This document shows positions 46,758 to 56,452 of a DNA stretch of 64,000 nt, one piece after another. The notes under the pieces are model-generated. The model did not search any database. It had not been told where the DNA came from and saw only the letters and a program-made list of their open reading frames with translations. The DNA is taken from contig NC_090323.1 in the NCBI RefSeq assembly GCF_040869045.1, positions 173,312,083-173,376,082 on the forward strand. Reading direction: 5' to 3'. Source of the stretch: Eurosta solidaginis. Taxonomy: Eukaryota; Arthropoda; Insecta; Diptera; Tephritidae. The translations under genes and the position numbers were made by a program. The stretch's first letter is position 1. Every line of letters starts with the position of its first letter.

Positions 46758-47272
46758 GCTGCTATATTCAGGTGTCCGATTAGACATTTGTCGGTACCGG
46801 CCGGATCGGACCACTATAGCATATATAATATATCCCCCATACAACCGATTTTTCACAAAACAGGATTTTTGTCATATCTTCATCAATTTATCCGATTGAA
46901 GTTTCAAACTACGCCATATACTTTCGTTTAGTTTGCACATATTGTTCTGAAAAAATGGATCAGATTGGTTTTATATATAGCATATATCGCCCACAACCGA
47001 TTCTTCAGATAAGAAATTTTTCGCAACTTCTGCTCAACAGGCGAACCTTCAAACTGCACCATATGCCTTTGTATATAGCAAGTATGGTTGTCTGAAAAAA
47101 TCGAAGAGTTCGATCGTATATACATATAGCATATATCCCCTACAACCGATTGTTCAGATAAAAAAATTTCGCAATTTCTATACCATTTTACAAGCTACTG
47201 TTGTCTAAAAAATTTATAGAGATCGGTGGTATATATAGTATAAATATATACTATAGTATAAATATATATAAT
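46758..47272. repeat. Tandem duplication copy 1, right part, with 165-bp internal repeats
   Basis: Matches 51969-52430. It contains three degenerate units of about 165 bp, each with AGCATATAT(C/A), CCCnTACAACCGATT(n)TTCA, a TTC/GCAA TTTCT segment, CATATG/CTTTCGTATAT and TTGTCTGAAAAAA. No gene. Confidence 0.65.
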
Positions 47273-47365
47273 TTTGCACCCTCACACTTTGCATACTCAC
47301 AAAAAAATACCTACCTGTTTTTCTTTTATTTTTTATTTATGTTTAAATGTTTATGTTTAAATGTT

Positions 47366-47552
47366 CTAAGAACTGTTTTTGTTTTGACTGAAAACAAGCA
47401 TAAGAACTAAACTTAATTTGACTTTAATATAAATATTTGTTTCACTTCTAATCACATGAAAGTTCTGAGAAGTTTACCTGATAATCAGTACCTGAAACCA
47501 ACATTAAAATAAATATTTTCTTTGAATTAGAATTTCTAATTATTCAAGATAA
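47366..47552. repeat. Tandem duplication, copy 2, first block
   Basis: AAGAACTGTTTTTGTTTTGA, CACTTCTAATCACATGAAAG and AACATTAAAATAAATATTTTC match 39668-39856 at about 90%. 47273-47365 between the copies is AT-rich without features. Confidence 0.7.
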
Positions 47553-47979
47553 CACTGTGTTGCAAAAACGAGCTTTAGTTCTATTCTATGAACCAAATAT
47601 ACTTTTTCGGAAAGAGGAGAAAAAATAAAAATACACGTGTATCGGCGATTTTCATGTACACGTCAGAATTTTTTTTCTTATGTATAAAGTACATAAAGCT
47701 CGTAGTGTCCGTCTGTCCGCCTGTGTGAAAGACTTTGGATCGATTTTTAACCATTTTTCCGTGATCCAATCGGGCTGAGTTTTTGGAGGCAGACTCGTGG
47801 AAATGTCTGCATCACGCCAAATTTTTTAAAAAACAAATTTTTATCAATTCTCAGATTTTCCTGATTTTTTTTTTTTGTAATGGTTATCTGTTTTTTTGTA
47901 ACGGTTTCAGCTCACGATTTTTTTTATTAATTTTATTATACTAAAATTAAAAATTGTTACATTAAAAATTTCAATGCTT

Positions 47980-49363
47980 TCAAAGAAACTTAGGCCTTTT
48001 ATTTTTACGTTTGTAAACATTTGTGTCAGTATCGCGACAAATAGACCAACAGTATTCGCCAAGAATAGGCGCAATGTCTTGTTCTTTAAAGCGCTTTTCA
48101 ATAGCCACAATGTCCTGATGGAATCTTTCGCCATGCTCATCGCTACAAGCTCCTAAATCATCAGCGAAAAAATCTAAATGAATGTGAAGGAAATGGATCT
48201 TTAACGACATTAATATGCCCATTTCGCCATATGCCGAAATCATTTCTACAACAATATTTTCATAATTGGCAGCTCGTTTGTTGCCAAGAAACTGCTCAAT
48301 AACGGCAATTGTGCCTTTCCATGCACGTTGTTCGATAGCATTCAATTTTGATGAAAATTCATAACTTGCAACTATTTTTTTTATCTGCGGACCATTGAAA
48401 ACCAGGGACGGAAAATAATATTTTTTTTTTTCGAAGTGGAAAAAGTTCGGGTCAAAAATTGTCCTAAGTGAAAATGTTTTAGTTCTCTGATATCCCTATA
48501 GTAATATCATGTGGAATCATACATCCTTTTTATTTTTAGAACTTTTTCCATAAAAGTCCACATATAAAAGTAAAATCTGTGTTTTTATTTTTTGAGTCCG
48601 ATAGAACTAGTTAAACTTGGACTTTTAAAAATAAAAGTCAGGAATAAAAGTTAAATCCGGACTTTTATTCTTTAAGGCCAAACTAAAAATAAAAGTCCGG
48701 CTTTATAACAAAGAAACGGCTTATCCGAATTAAAAAAAAATTGTTTATTTCAGATAAGCCGCTTCTTTGTTATCAAGCCGGACTTTTATTATGGCATTAA
48801 AAAATAAAAGTCCGGATTTAACTTTTATTTCCTGACTTTTATTTTTTAAAGTCCGAGTTTAAATAGTTCTATAGGACTCAGGTTATAAAAATCCGAAAAT
48901 AATATTTATCTTGATCCATATATATTAAAAGTCCAAAATTAATAGTTTTATAAGGATTTATATTATAAAAGGAATAACAGTTTCCGCCCCTGTTGAAAAC
49001 ACCTTAAATCATACACATCATTAAAAAAAAATTAAGTTACTTAATGCGTTCTAGAAAAAATACCTGCATAAATCTTTGCGCCGTTCAATTTCGGCAAAAA
49101 TTTTGCGCAAACTTGCAATCGCCTCGCCCTCACGATCCAGTTTTTTTAACAAAATTTGATACGACACCGAGCTTAATGTGTAGTGGTGGCAAACTGATTT
49201 GAGATGGCTTCACCAGTGGTAGATTTTCTATACTTTCGACACCTACTTTGTTGTATGCTCGCGGCTTCAGTGTAATGCTGATCTCTTTTGCGACCTTCCC
49301 ATGTACACAAGAAGCCTGGTGGATTGGAAATTCACGCTTAACACCCATGTATAATCCGACCAC
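47980..49363 (-). pseudogene. Transposon-encoded protein with GERFHQDI motif, split by a MITE
   Basis: The N-terminal part (49130-49363) has LPLVKPSQISLPPLHIKLGV, then in a shifted frame DREGEAIASLRKIFAEI to about 49066, where CAG-GTATTT could be a splice donor. After the hAT MITE (48403-48992) it resumes with F-N-G-P-Q-I-K-K-I, LNAIEQRAWKGTIAVIEQFL, MSLKIHFLHIHLDFFADDLG, SDEHGERFHQDI and DYCW-like GEYCWSICRD, ending RKNKRP. I recognise the order PPLHIKLG ... IHFLH.H.D.F ... S(D/E)EHGERFHQDI ... YCW from many multicopy, unnamed insect proteins, presumably TE-borne. Frameshift and MITE make this copy dead. No catalytic assignment attempted. Confidence 0.65.
48403..48992. mobile_element. hAT-type MITE inside the transposon ORF
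   Basis: Flanked by the 8-bp TSD TTGAAAAC (48395-48402, 48993-49000). It starts CAGGGACGGAAA and ends TTTCCGCCCCTG. An 8-bp TSD with CAGGG ends is the hAT signature. The interior (about 48540-48860) is a long palindrome built on AAAGTCCGGATTTAACTTTT and GGCTTATCTG motifs. No ORF. Removing it restores the phase F-N-G-P-Q-I of the disrupted protein. Confidence 0.88.
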
Positions 49364-50153
49364 TTTCAGTTCGCTGCATATTGTCCAATTATGCTCTTTC
49401 CATGCCTTTGCATGTTTCTATGTATGTATGAACAAACACACAAACGGGACAGAGTGTGTTGTATCAAACAATTAATTAAACGAATTTAAATGATGCAATA
49501 TTGATTATGCAATTCAATGTTTCATCTGTAATACCAGTTGTAAGTGTTGTAAAAGTCATAAACAGTTTAGTGTTAGAAAGTTACTATTGATAAACTACAA
49601 ATAGATGCAGTAGGATGGGTCGAAAAACAATTTTTTTTTTTCGGAACGCTTTAGTAGTTTAAAAATTTGGAGTCCTTTCAAGTTATGCCAAAAAAAGGGA
49701 AAAAAATCAGGAAAATCTGAGAATTGATAAAAATCTATTTTTTTTTTTTTTAATTTGACGTGATGCAGACATTTCCACGAGTCTGCCTGCAAAAATTCAG
49801 CTCGATTGGATCACGGAAAAAAGGTTAAAAATCGATCCAAAATCTTTCACACACGCGGACAGACAGATACTTTGTACATAAAAAAAAATTCTGACGTGTA
49901 CATGAAAATCGCCAATACACGTGTATTATTATTTTCTCGCACCTTTGCGAAAAAGTATATTTCGTTCATAGGATAGAATGTGTGTAACGCGGTGTAATTA
50001 CCACACTATTTGGCAAAATTGAAAACATGTTTTTGTTTTTTCAAATTGAAAACATCGTTCGAATCGAGCTCAAAGTCTTAAACGTATTTATTTTTATTGT
50101 TTTATTTGGAGCTTTTCGGTCGGTTTATCTCAATAAAATCTACTTTTTTATTT

Positions 50154-50198
50154 CAATCAACGCGTTTCGACGCATATTCGCATCTTCATCAGGATTAT
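50154..50198 (-). ncRNA. Hammerhead-ribozyme-like motif, left arm
   Basis: The reverse complement of the right-arm motif with the same core: CTGATGA, a stem-loop, GAAAC, GCGTT. Transcription of the minus strand would be needed to form it. See the right-arm entry for pairing. Confidence 0.4.
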
Positions 50199-50465
50199 AA
50201 TTGACAACATTAAATTCGTCTAGTTGTTGTGCGCATATAAACATATATACACATAACATTAACAAACAGATACATTCTGTAAAAAAAATTAAACCACACA
50301 ACACGTCTTTATTCGTCAATCTTTTGCATTGACTGTCTTAATGCAAAAGATTGACGAATAAGGACGTGTTGTTAATTTTTTTTACAAAATGTATCTGTTT
50401 GTTAATGTTATGTGAATATATGTTTATATGCGCTCAACAACTAAACGAATTTAATGTTGTCAATT

Positions 50466-50510
50466 ATAATCCTGATGAAGATGCGAATATGCGTCGAAAC
50501 GCGTTGATTG
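50466..50510 (+). ncRNA. Hammerhead-ribozyme-like motif, right arm (type I)
   Basis: Core CTGATGA at 50472-50478 and GAAAC at 50496-50500. Stem II: GATGCG with TGCGTC (two wobbles) around AATA, preceded by one extra A (50479). Stem III: ACGCGT, a palindrome that can only pair between two molecules, as in dimeric minimal hammerheads. The cleavage position would be after GCGTT (50505). Stem I: TAATC before the core with GATTG after the site (five pairs, one wobble). All invariant core bases appear present; the bulged A is a deviation. Activity is not shown. Confidence 0.45.
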
Positions 50511-50829
50511 AAATAAAAAAAGTAGATTTTATTGAGATAAACCGCCCAAAAAGCTCCAAATAAAACAACAAGAAGTTTAACTAAAATACTTGGCGCTACA
50601 AATGTATTTATTTTTATTTTTATACCTTCCATGAAAATGAAATTTATTATTTTTATTCTTTAAGTCTATGAATATTAATTATTATAGACTATAATACAAA
50701 GAAAATTTAAAAAGTAGTTTTGCCTAAAATTAGTCGGTGTACTTGGAGAGCAGAGTTCATAATTTTCATAAATTCAGCCCTTTATATAGAAAGATCCAGA
50801 TCTAGAGCAGAGGAATTACTTAAATAAAA

Positions 50830-51075
50830 TTTTCCCCAACATTTGTGTTGCTTTACGTATCTTTTTCACTATACCTGTCACTGTAGCTAGTGCAGAACGT
50901 TCCTTCAGCGTCCTGTTAAGAATCAAAAACTTTCATAGATCGTGTACATCTCAAGAGCGATTTTCAGGACTTGCTATGCTTTGTGTTGTTTTGGCAATGC
51001 AGTTAAATTTTGATATTATTATAAAAAATTTTGCAGCGCAAAAAGCAAGCAAAGCCACTCTTTGTTATCCGAACT
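50830..51075 (+). pseudogene. hAT transposase C-terminal dimerisation domain
   Basis: The translation reads IFPNICVALRIFFTIPVTVA, SAERSFSVLLRIKNFHRS, TSQERFSGLAMLCV and FAAQKA. The pattern YPN..IALRI.LTIPVTVASAERSFS.LK.IK...R..MSQERL..LA is the conserved end of zf-TTF/DUF4371-type hAT transposases. Without the DDE core it cannot act. Confidence 0.8.
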
Positions 51076-51441
51076 TTCTATATTGAATAATTAAAATTTA
51101 TAATCATCATTAAATTTATCAGATATGTATTAAAATGTTACCAAATAACTAGAAAAGATTGAAACAATATGCGGCTGTTAAAAAAAATTTTATTTCTACG
51201 TTACAATAAAATAGTATAAATAGTAAATATTCTGTGTTAAATTTATTTTCAGCTCTTAGTCCAAAAATCATTTAGTTGATGTAGCAAACATTTTTTTTTT
51301 TTTGGTGTAATACATCATTAATGATTCATGAATGAGACGTCATTAATTCAAATTAATCAAATGAACCTTTATGGACCTTTTATAGGGGGCCCATAAATTG
51401 TTTAGTCCCGGGCCCGGATTTTCTCTCTACGGCACTCCCTG
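50830..51441 (+). mobile_element. hAT transposon, 3' half
   Basis: Contains the C-terminal hAT dimerisation segment (50830-51075) and ends with CCCGGGCCCGG, TTTTCTCTCTACGGCACTCCCTG (TIR in reverse: CAGGGAGTGCCGTAGAGAG). The 5' half and left TIR are absent, so it is 5' truncated or was cut by recombination. The interval 51080-51380 is AT-rich 3' UTR. Confidence 0.7.
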
Positions 51442-51608
51442 GCGGCCCCGGAAAAACATCTGTGATTTCATTGATTTTAGCAACTATTCGATCGTAACAT
51501 AAAATTGCTTTGGCACTCGCTTCGTCTGGAATTGCTGAATCTTTATTGGATGGAGGACGAACAGCTCATTCAGCTTTAAAATTGCCATGGAATATACAGG
51601 TGGTTGAG
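51438..51608 (+). pseudogene. PIF1-like helicase fragment (Helitron/Helentron type)
   Basis: The frame gives PGGPGKTSVISLILATIRS (Walker A GGPGKT), one stop, then ALASSGIAESLLDGGRTAHS and ALKLPWNIQ. GGxGKT and A.ASSGIAA.LL.GGRTAHS.FKLP are the first conserved blocks of the PIF1 helicase in the Rep/Hel proteins of Helitron-like elements. Only about 57 residues remain. It begins exactly where the hAT 3' TIR ends, so the hAT probably inserted in this helicase gene. It is the only trace here of an autonomous partner for the seven Helentron-like copies. Confidence 0.75.
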
Positions 51609-51631
51609 ATCTCAATCTCAAAGTTTTGTGT

Positions 51632-52430
51632 CCAATAAGTATACCGAAATGATCAGGGCCGAATCGTAACATAAGATCCGTGATCGAATGTAGTTTTCAA
51701 AAACACAATAGCTCGGAAATGGTGTATCGGATTAATGAAATATGTGAACTAGGGACAACGCGTACTCACTAGACCCATAATATATTATTGCTTTTTTTTT
51801 TTAATAGCTTAATTTGTATCGCTTGTGTTAAAAATAGTTTTCGATCCGTGATCGTATGTTACGATTCCATAGCAGGGATGAAGAGCTGAGTTGATTTAGC
51901 CATGTCCTTTTGTCCGTCTGTCTCTTGCAAACTAGTCTCAATTTTTGAGACATATTGATCAAATTTGGTGATCCGCTATATTTAGGTGTCCTATTAGATA
52001 TTTGTCCCAACCGGCTGGATTGAACCACTATAGCATAGCATATACCCATACAACCGATTTTTCAGAAAAGAGGATTTTTGTCATATCTTCCTCAATTTAT
52101 CAGATTGAAGCTTCAAACTTCAACATATGCTTTCGTATATTTTATATATTAATGTCTGAAAAAAGGAGGAAATGGGTGGTATATATAGAATATATCCCCG
52201 CAACCGATTGTTCATATAACAAGCTTTTCGTAATTACTGCGCCATTTTAATAGCTAGAATCTTTAAGTTTCACCGAATGATTACGCATATGGCATATACT
52301 GCTATCTAAAAAATTTATAGAGATCGGTGGTATATTTAGTATATACCTCATATCAACTGTCATTTCTGTCACCTTTTCAAATTTCATCAGAAACTTGCAT
52401 CCTCATACAAAAAACCTATATATTTTGTTG
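51632..52430. repeat. Tandem duplication copy 2, uninterrupted mini-me-like segment
   Basis: Matches 40236-40586 plus 46758-47272 and so preserves the empty site of the BEL insertion (51964-51973). Contains CGATCCGTGATCGTATGTTA, a GTCCGTCTGTCTC tract, then the degenerate ACAACCGATT units. Helentron copy 6 begins five bases later after a T run. Confidence 0.75.
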
Positions 52431-52435
52431 TTTTT

Positions 52436-55020
52436 ATACTCAGTTGAGCAGAGCTCACAGAGTGTATTAAGTTTGATTGGATAACGGTTGGTTATACATA
52501 TATAAAGGAATCGAGATAGATATAGACTTCCATATATCAAAATAATCAGGATCGAAAAAAAATTTGATTGAGCCATGTCCGTCCGTCCGTCCGTTAACAC
52601 GATAACTTGAGTAAATTTTAAGGTATATTGATGAAACTTGGTATGTAGGTTCCTGATAACTCATCTCAGATCGCTGTTTAAAATGAACGATATCGGACTA
52701 TAACCACGCCCACTTTTTCGATATCGAAAATTTCGAAAAACCGAAAAAGTGCGATAATTCATTACCAAAGACAGATAAAGCGACGAAACTTGGTAGATGA
52801 GTTGAATTTATGACGCAAAATAGAAAATTTGTAAAATTTTGGACATCGGGCGTGGCACCGCCCACTTTTAAAAGAAGGTAATTTAAAATTTTGCAAGCTG
52901 TAATTTGTCAGTCGTTGAAGATATCATAATGAAATTTGGCAGGGACGTTACTCCTATTACTATATGTACGCCTAATAAAAACTAGCAAAATCGGAGAAGG
53001 ACCACGCCCACTTTTAAAAAAAAATTTTTTTAAGTAAAATTTTAACAAAAAATTTAATATCTTTAGAGTATATAAGTAAATTATGTCAACATTCAACTCC
53101 AGTAATGATATGGTGCAACAAAATACAAAAATAAACGAAGATTTCAAAATGGGCGTGGCTCCGCCCTTTTTCATTTAATTTGTCTAGGATACTTTTAACG
53201 CCATAAGTCGAACAAAAATTAAACAAACCTTTTGAAATTTGGTAGGAGCATAGATTTTATGATGTTAACTGTTTTCTGTGAAAACGGGCGAAATCGGTTG
53301 ATGCCACGCCGAGTTTTTATACACAGTCGTTCGTCTGTCCTTGCGCATGGCCGTTAACACGATAACTTGAGCAAAAATCGGCATATCTTTAATGAACTTA
53401 GTTCACGTACTTACTTGAACTCAATTTATCTTGGTATGAAAAATTAACGAAATCCGACAATGACCACGCCCACTTTTTCGATATCGAAAATTACGAAAAA
53501 TGAAAAAAATGCCATAATTCTATACCAAATACGAAAAAAGGGATTAAACATGGTGAGGTAATGGGATTGGTTTATTGACGCGAAATATGACTTTAGAAAA
53601 AACTTTATAAAATGGTTGTGACACCTACCATATTAAGTAGAAGAAAATGAAAAAGTTCTGCAGGGCGAAATAAAAAACCTTTAAAATCTTGGCAGGTATT
53701 ACATATATAAATAAATTAGCGGTATCCAACAGATGATGTTCTGGGTCACCCTGGTCCACATTTTGGTCGATATCTGGAAAACGCCTTCGCATATACAAGT
53801 ACCACCACTCCCTTTTAAAACTCTCATTAATACCCTTAATTTGATACCCATATCGTACAAACACATTCTAGAGTCACCCCTGGTCCACCTTTATGGCGAT
53901 ATTTCGAAACGGCGTCCACCTATAGAACTAAGGCCCACTCCCTTTTAAAATACTCATTAACACCTTTCGTTTGATGCCCAAATTGTACAAACAAATTCTA
54001 GGGTCACCCCTGGTCCACCTTTATGGCGATATCGCGAAACGGCGTCCACCTATGGAACTAAGGATTACTCGCCTTTAAAATACTCATTAACACCTTTCGT
54101 TTGATACCCATATCGTACAAACGCATTCTAGAGTCACCTCTGGTCCACCTTTATGGCGATATCTCGAAAAGGCGACCACCTATACAACAACCACCACTCC
54201 CTTTTAAAGTACTCATTAACACCATTCGTTTGATGCCCATATTGTACAAACAAATTCTAGGGTCACCCCTGGTCCACCTTTGTGGCGATATCTCGAAACG
54301 GCGGCTACCTATGGAACTAAGGATTACTCCCTTTTAAAATACTCATTAACACCTTTCTTTTGATACCCATATTGTACAAACAAATTCTAGGGTCACCCCT
54401 GGTCAACCTTTATGGCGATATCTCGAAACGGCGTCCACCTATGGAACTAAGGATTACTCCCTTTTAAAATACTCATTAACACCTTTCATTTGATACCCAT
54501 ATCGTACAAACGGTTTCTAGAGTCATCCCTGGTCCACCTTTATGGCGATATCTCGAAAAGGCGACCACCTATACAACTACCACCACTCCCTTTTAAAACC
54601 CCCATTAATACCTTTAATTTGATACCCATATCGTACAAACAAATTCTAGGGTCACACCTGGTCCACATTTATGGCGATATCTCGAAACGGCGTCCACCTG
54701 TGGAACTAAGCATCACTCCCTTTTAAAATACTCATTAACACCTTTCTTTTGATACCCATATTGTACAAACAAATTCTAGGGTCACCCCTGGTCCACCTTT
54801 ATGGCGATATCTCGAAACGGCGTCCACCTATGGAACTATGGCCCACTCCCTCATAAAATACTCTTTAATATCTTTCATTTGATACACATGTCATACAAAC
54901 ACATTCCAGGGTTACCCTCGGTTCATTTTCCTACATGGTTATTTTCCCTTATGTTGTCACCATAGCTCTCAACTGAGTATGTAATGTTCGGTTACACCCG
55001 AACTTAACCTTCCTTACTTG
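52436..55020 (+). mobile_element. Helentron-like element, copy 6
   Basis: Begins ATACTCAGTTGAGCAGAGCT after TTTTT and ends with hairpin GTTCGGTTACACCCGAAC and TTAACCTTCCTTACTTG before GTTTTT. (GTCC)3 at 52578. Body to about 53720, then about nine monomers to 54900, many with GGAACTAAGGATTACTCCC variants. No ORF. It ends about 380 bp upstream of the promoter of peptide gene B. Confidence 0.72.
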
Positions 55021-55403
55021 GTTTTTCTTAAAATTTTGCACTTAAATTTAATGAGCTGTTTTTTACTACTTTAGTTAAACTGTAAAAATATTTATTGACT
55101 TACTACTACTATTAACAAATACAAGTTCTTATTCAAAGAATATATAATTTTTTTTTAAACTAGCCAACTTTTATATTCACAAATATATTCTTGTTTTCTT
55201 TATCTAACAAGTAGACTTCCTTATTTATCTTTCGGTTTGTTATTCTAGCTTTCTTCAGCAAAAAAAAAAAAAAAAACAAAACCTATTCCATGAAAAGTAT
55301 TATTCTATTTAATATGTCTCTATACAATTCTGCCGAAACTTTACTCTTGTTTATTTTGAAACGGCTGTGACTTTCAAGTACTGAGCAAGGTCCAATGTTT
55401 CGC

Positions 55404-55441
55404 TATAAATAGCCTCAACATTCTCGTTAATGCAACAGTTT
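55404..55441 (+). promoter_or_regulatory. Core promoter of gene B (TATA and initiator)
   Basis: TATAAATA at 55404-55411 and CAACAGTTTTC with the probable start A at 55437, 33 bases apart. CCAATGTTTCGCTATAAA and TTAATGCAACAGTTTTCG correspond to gene A. The 5' UTR is about 42 bases, ending ATCGAGAAAA before the ATG. Confidence 0.72.
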
Positions 55442-55478
55442 TCGAAGTACATTCCACGGGAATTAAACATCGAGAAAA

Positions 55479-55856
55479 ATGAAAAATTTCACCATTCTTA
55501 CTTTACTACTCGCTTGTGCGGTGGCCCACCAGGCAACTGCTGCGGTTGTCTCTCCAGGAGATGATGAAATAGATTCAGAAGGAGTCAACCAAGCTGTTGG
55601 TGATACCCCAATCGAGGTCAAGGAGATTGACGCACAAGATGATTCAGCTTCTGATGCATTAGCAGCCAAATACGGCAGAAGTGTAGACCCGCCAGGGGGG
55701 CCTGAAAGAAAGAAAACTATGTATGAAAAGTGGCTTGCGAGTAAAAGACGAAAACGTAAAAATAAAGGAAAAAACAAAGACAAAAAATATGATGAGTCTA
55801 AAGGAAACAACACAGATATGAAAACACCGGCGAAGACTACGAATAACCTTAAATAA
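55479..55856 (+). CDS. Small secreted protein B (host gene, paralogue of A)
   Basis: A 125-residue intronless frame. Signal peptide 1-21 (MKNFTILT, LLLACAVA core, QATA). Residues 22-60 form an acidic pro-like region (PGDDEIDSEGVNQAVGDTPIE, then ID-A-Q-D-D-S). The rest is strongly basic: ERKKTMYEKWLASKRRKRKN followed by KGKNKDKKY and a Thr/Asn tail. A cut after a basic site such as KYGR (about residue 67) would release a cationic peptide; this is inference. No cysteines after the leader. Relative to A, the leader and TPIE region are conserved and the C-terminus is replaced or fast-evolving. AATAAA overlaps the stop (55852-55857). Secreted effector, reproductive or salivary peptide are all possible; no function is proven. 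Confidence 0.8.
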   Translation: MKNFTILTLLLACAVAHQATAAVVSPGDDEIDSEGVNQAVGDTPIEVKEIDAQDDSASDALAAKYGRSVDPPGGPERKKTMYEKWLASKRRKRKNKGKNKDKKYDESKGNNTDMKTPAKTTNNLK

Positions 55857-56452
55857 AATTGCATAGCTTTAAGTAAATGAGCAATGAATATTCACTTTTT
55901 CGTTGTATGCCTTAAATTATTAATTTTTACCATAGCTTAATCCGATTGATTGTTTGGCTCGACATAACTTTTCTGTCCATAATAAAAAATTGTGCTTCAA
56001 TTTTTGAATTTCTCATAAGATATTGTAGGGGGTAGCTTCAGACGCTGGCTGGTGATAGTAATAATACAAAATCCGACCCGACATCCAGTGGTTAAAAAAC
56101 GCTGAGGGGTTATTTGTGAAGCCAATTAAACTAGTTTAATGGATACTGAACCATCTCAGGATTAAAGCTTAATAATCACATGATTTTTAGGACTTAAAAT
56201 ACCAGTACTCCACGATCCCGTGATTGTCTCCCTAGTCAACTCATATCAAAATCTCCTAAGTCCATCGTGAATATATTTTTTTTTAGTTCGAGTTATTCGA
56301 TTCTTAGTAATCAACCAAACGGAGCTTTGAAGCACATAACAAAGAAAAAGTAATGAAAAGTTAAACCGTTTTTTGTTATAAAACAGAGTTTACGTGTGGA
56401 CTTAGGCACTTTTGAAAAAAAAAAAAAACATATGGAAATTATAGAATACTAG
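55857..56452. other. 3' flank of gene B, then unassigned DNA
   Basis: 55900-55935 (GTTGTATGCCTTAAATTATT) matches the 3' flank of gene A at 39125-39150 in reverse, and 55945-56020 matches 35597-35690. 56046-56440 shows no gene; an A14 run lies near 56416. Confidence 0.6.

Larger units (their letters stand above)
47553..49994. mobile_element. DNA transposon with ~300-bp TIRs, CACTG/CACCG ends and TAA TSD
   Basis: The ends are inverted repeats: CACTGTGTTGCA... at 47553 and, reversed from 49994, CACCGCGTTACA..., both leading to TCTAT(T/C)CTATGAAC and ATACTTTTTCG and continuing about 300 bp (47575-47880 against 49690-49985). The 3-bp TSD is TAA (47550-47552, 49995-49997); the paralogous empty site near 39848-39862 supports it. 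The interior encodes the minus-strand protein at 47980-49363 and a nested hAT MITE. CAC ends with a 3-bp TSD suit CACTA/CMC-like elements; TAA also suits PIF/Harbinger. Superfamily unresolved. Length without the MITE is about 1.84 kb. Confidence 0.7.
50099..50603 (+). mobile_element. Long palindrome with hammerhead-like motifs, retroposed
   Basis: Arms 50099-50330 and 50340-50566 are about 95% complementary around a 9-base spacer (GACTGTCTT). A 37-base tail ending GGCGCTACAAAT follows, and the 15-bp direct repeat GTATTTATTTTTATT flanks the unit (50084-50098, 50604-50618). A long TSD of this kind fits target-primed retroposition rather than a cut-and-paste MITE. Each arm carries a hammerhead-ribozyme-like core (see separate entries), a feature known from Penelope-like elements and retrozymes. 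It interrupts tandem-duplication copy 2. Confidence 0.65.

Noticed and set aside
50351..50563. 70-residue plus-strand frame in the palindrome
   Set aside because: It reads through the hairpin arm; the mirrored arm gives the same peptide, so it reflects the inverted repeat and not selection.
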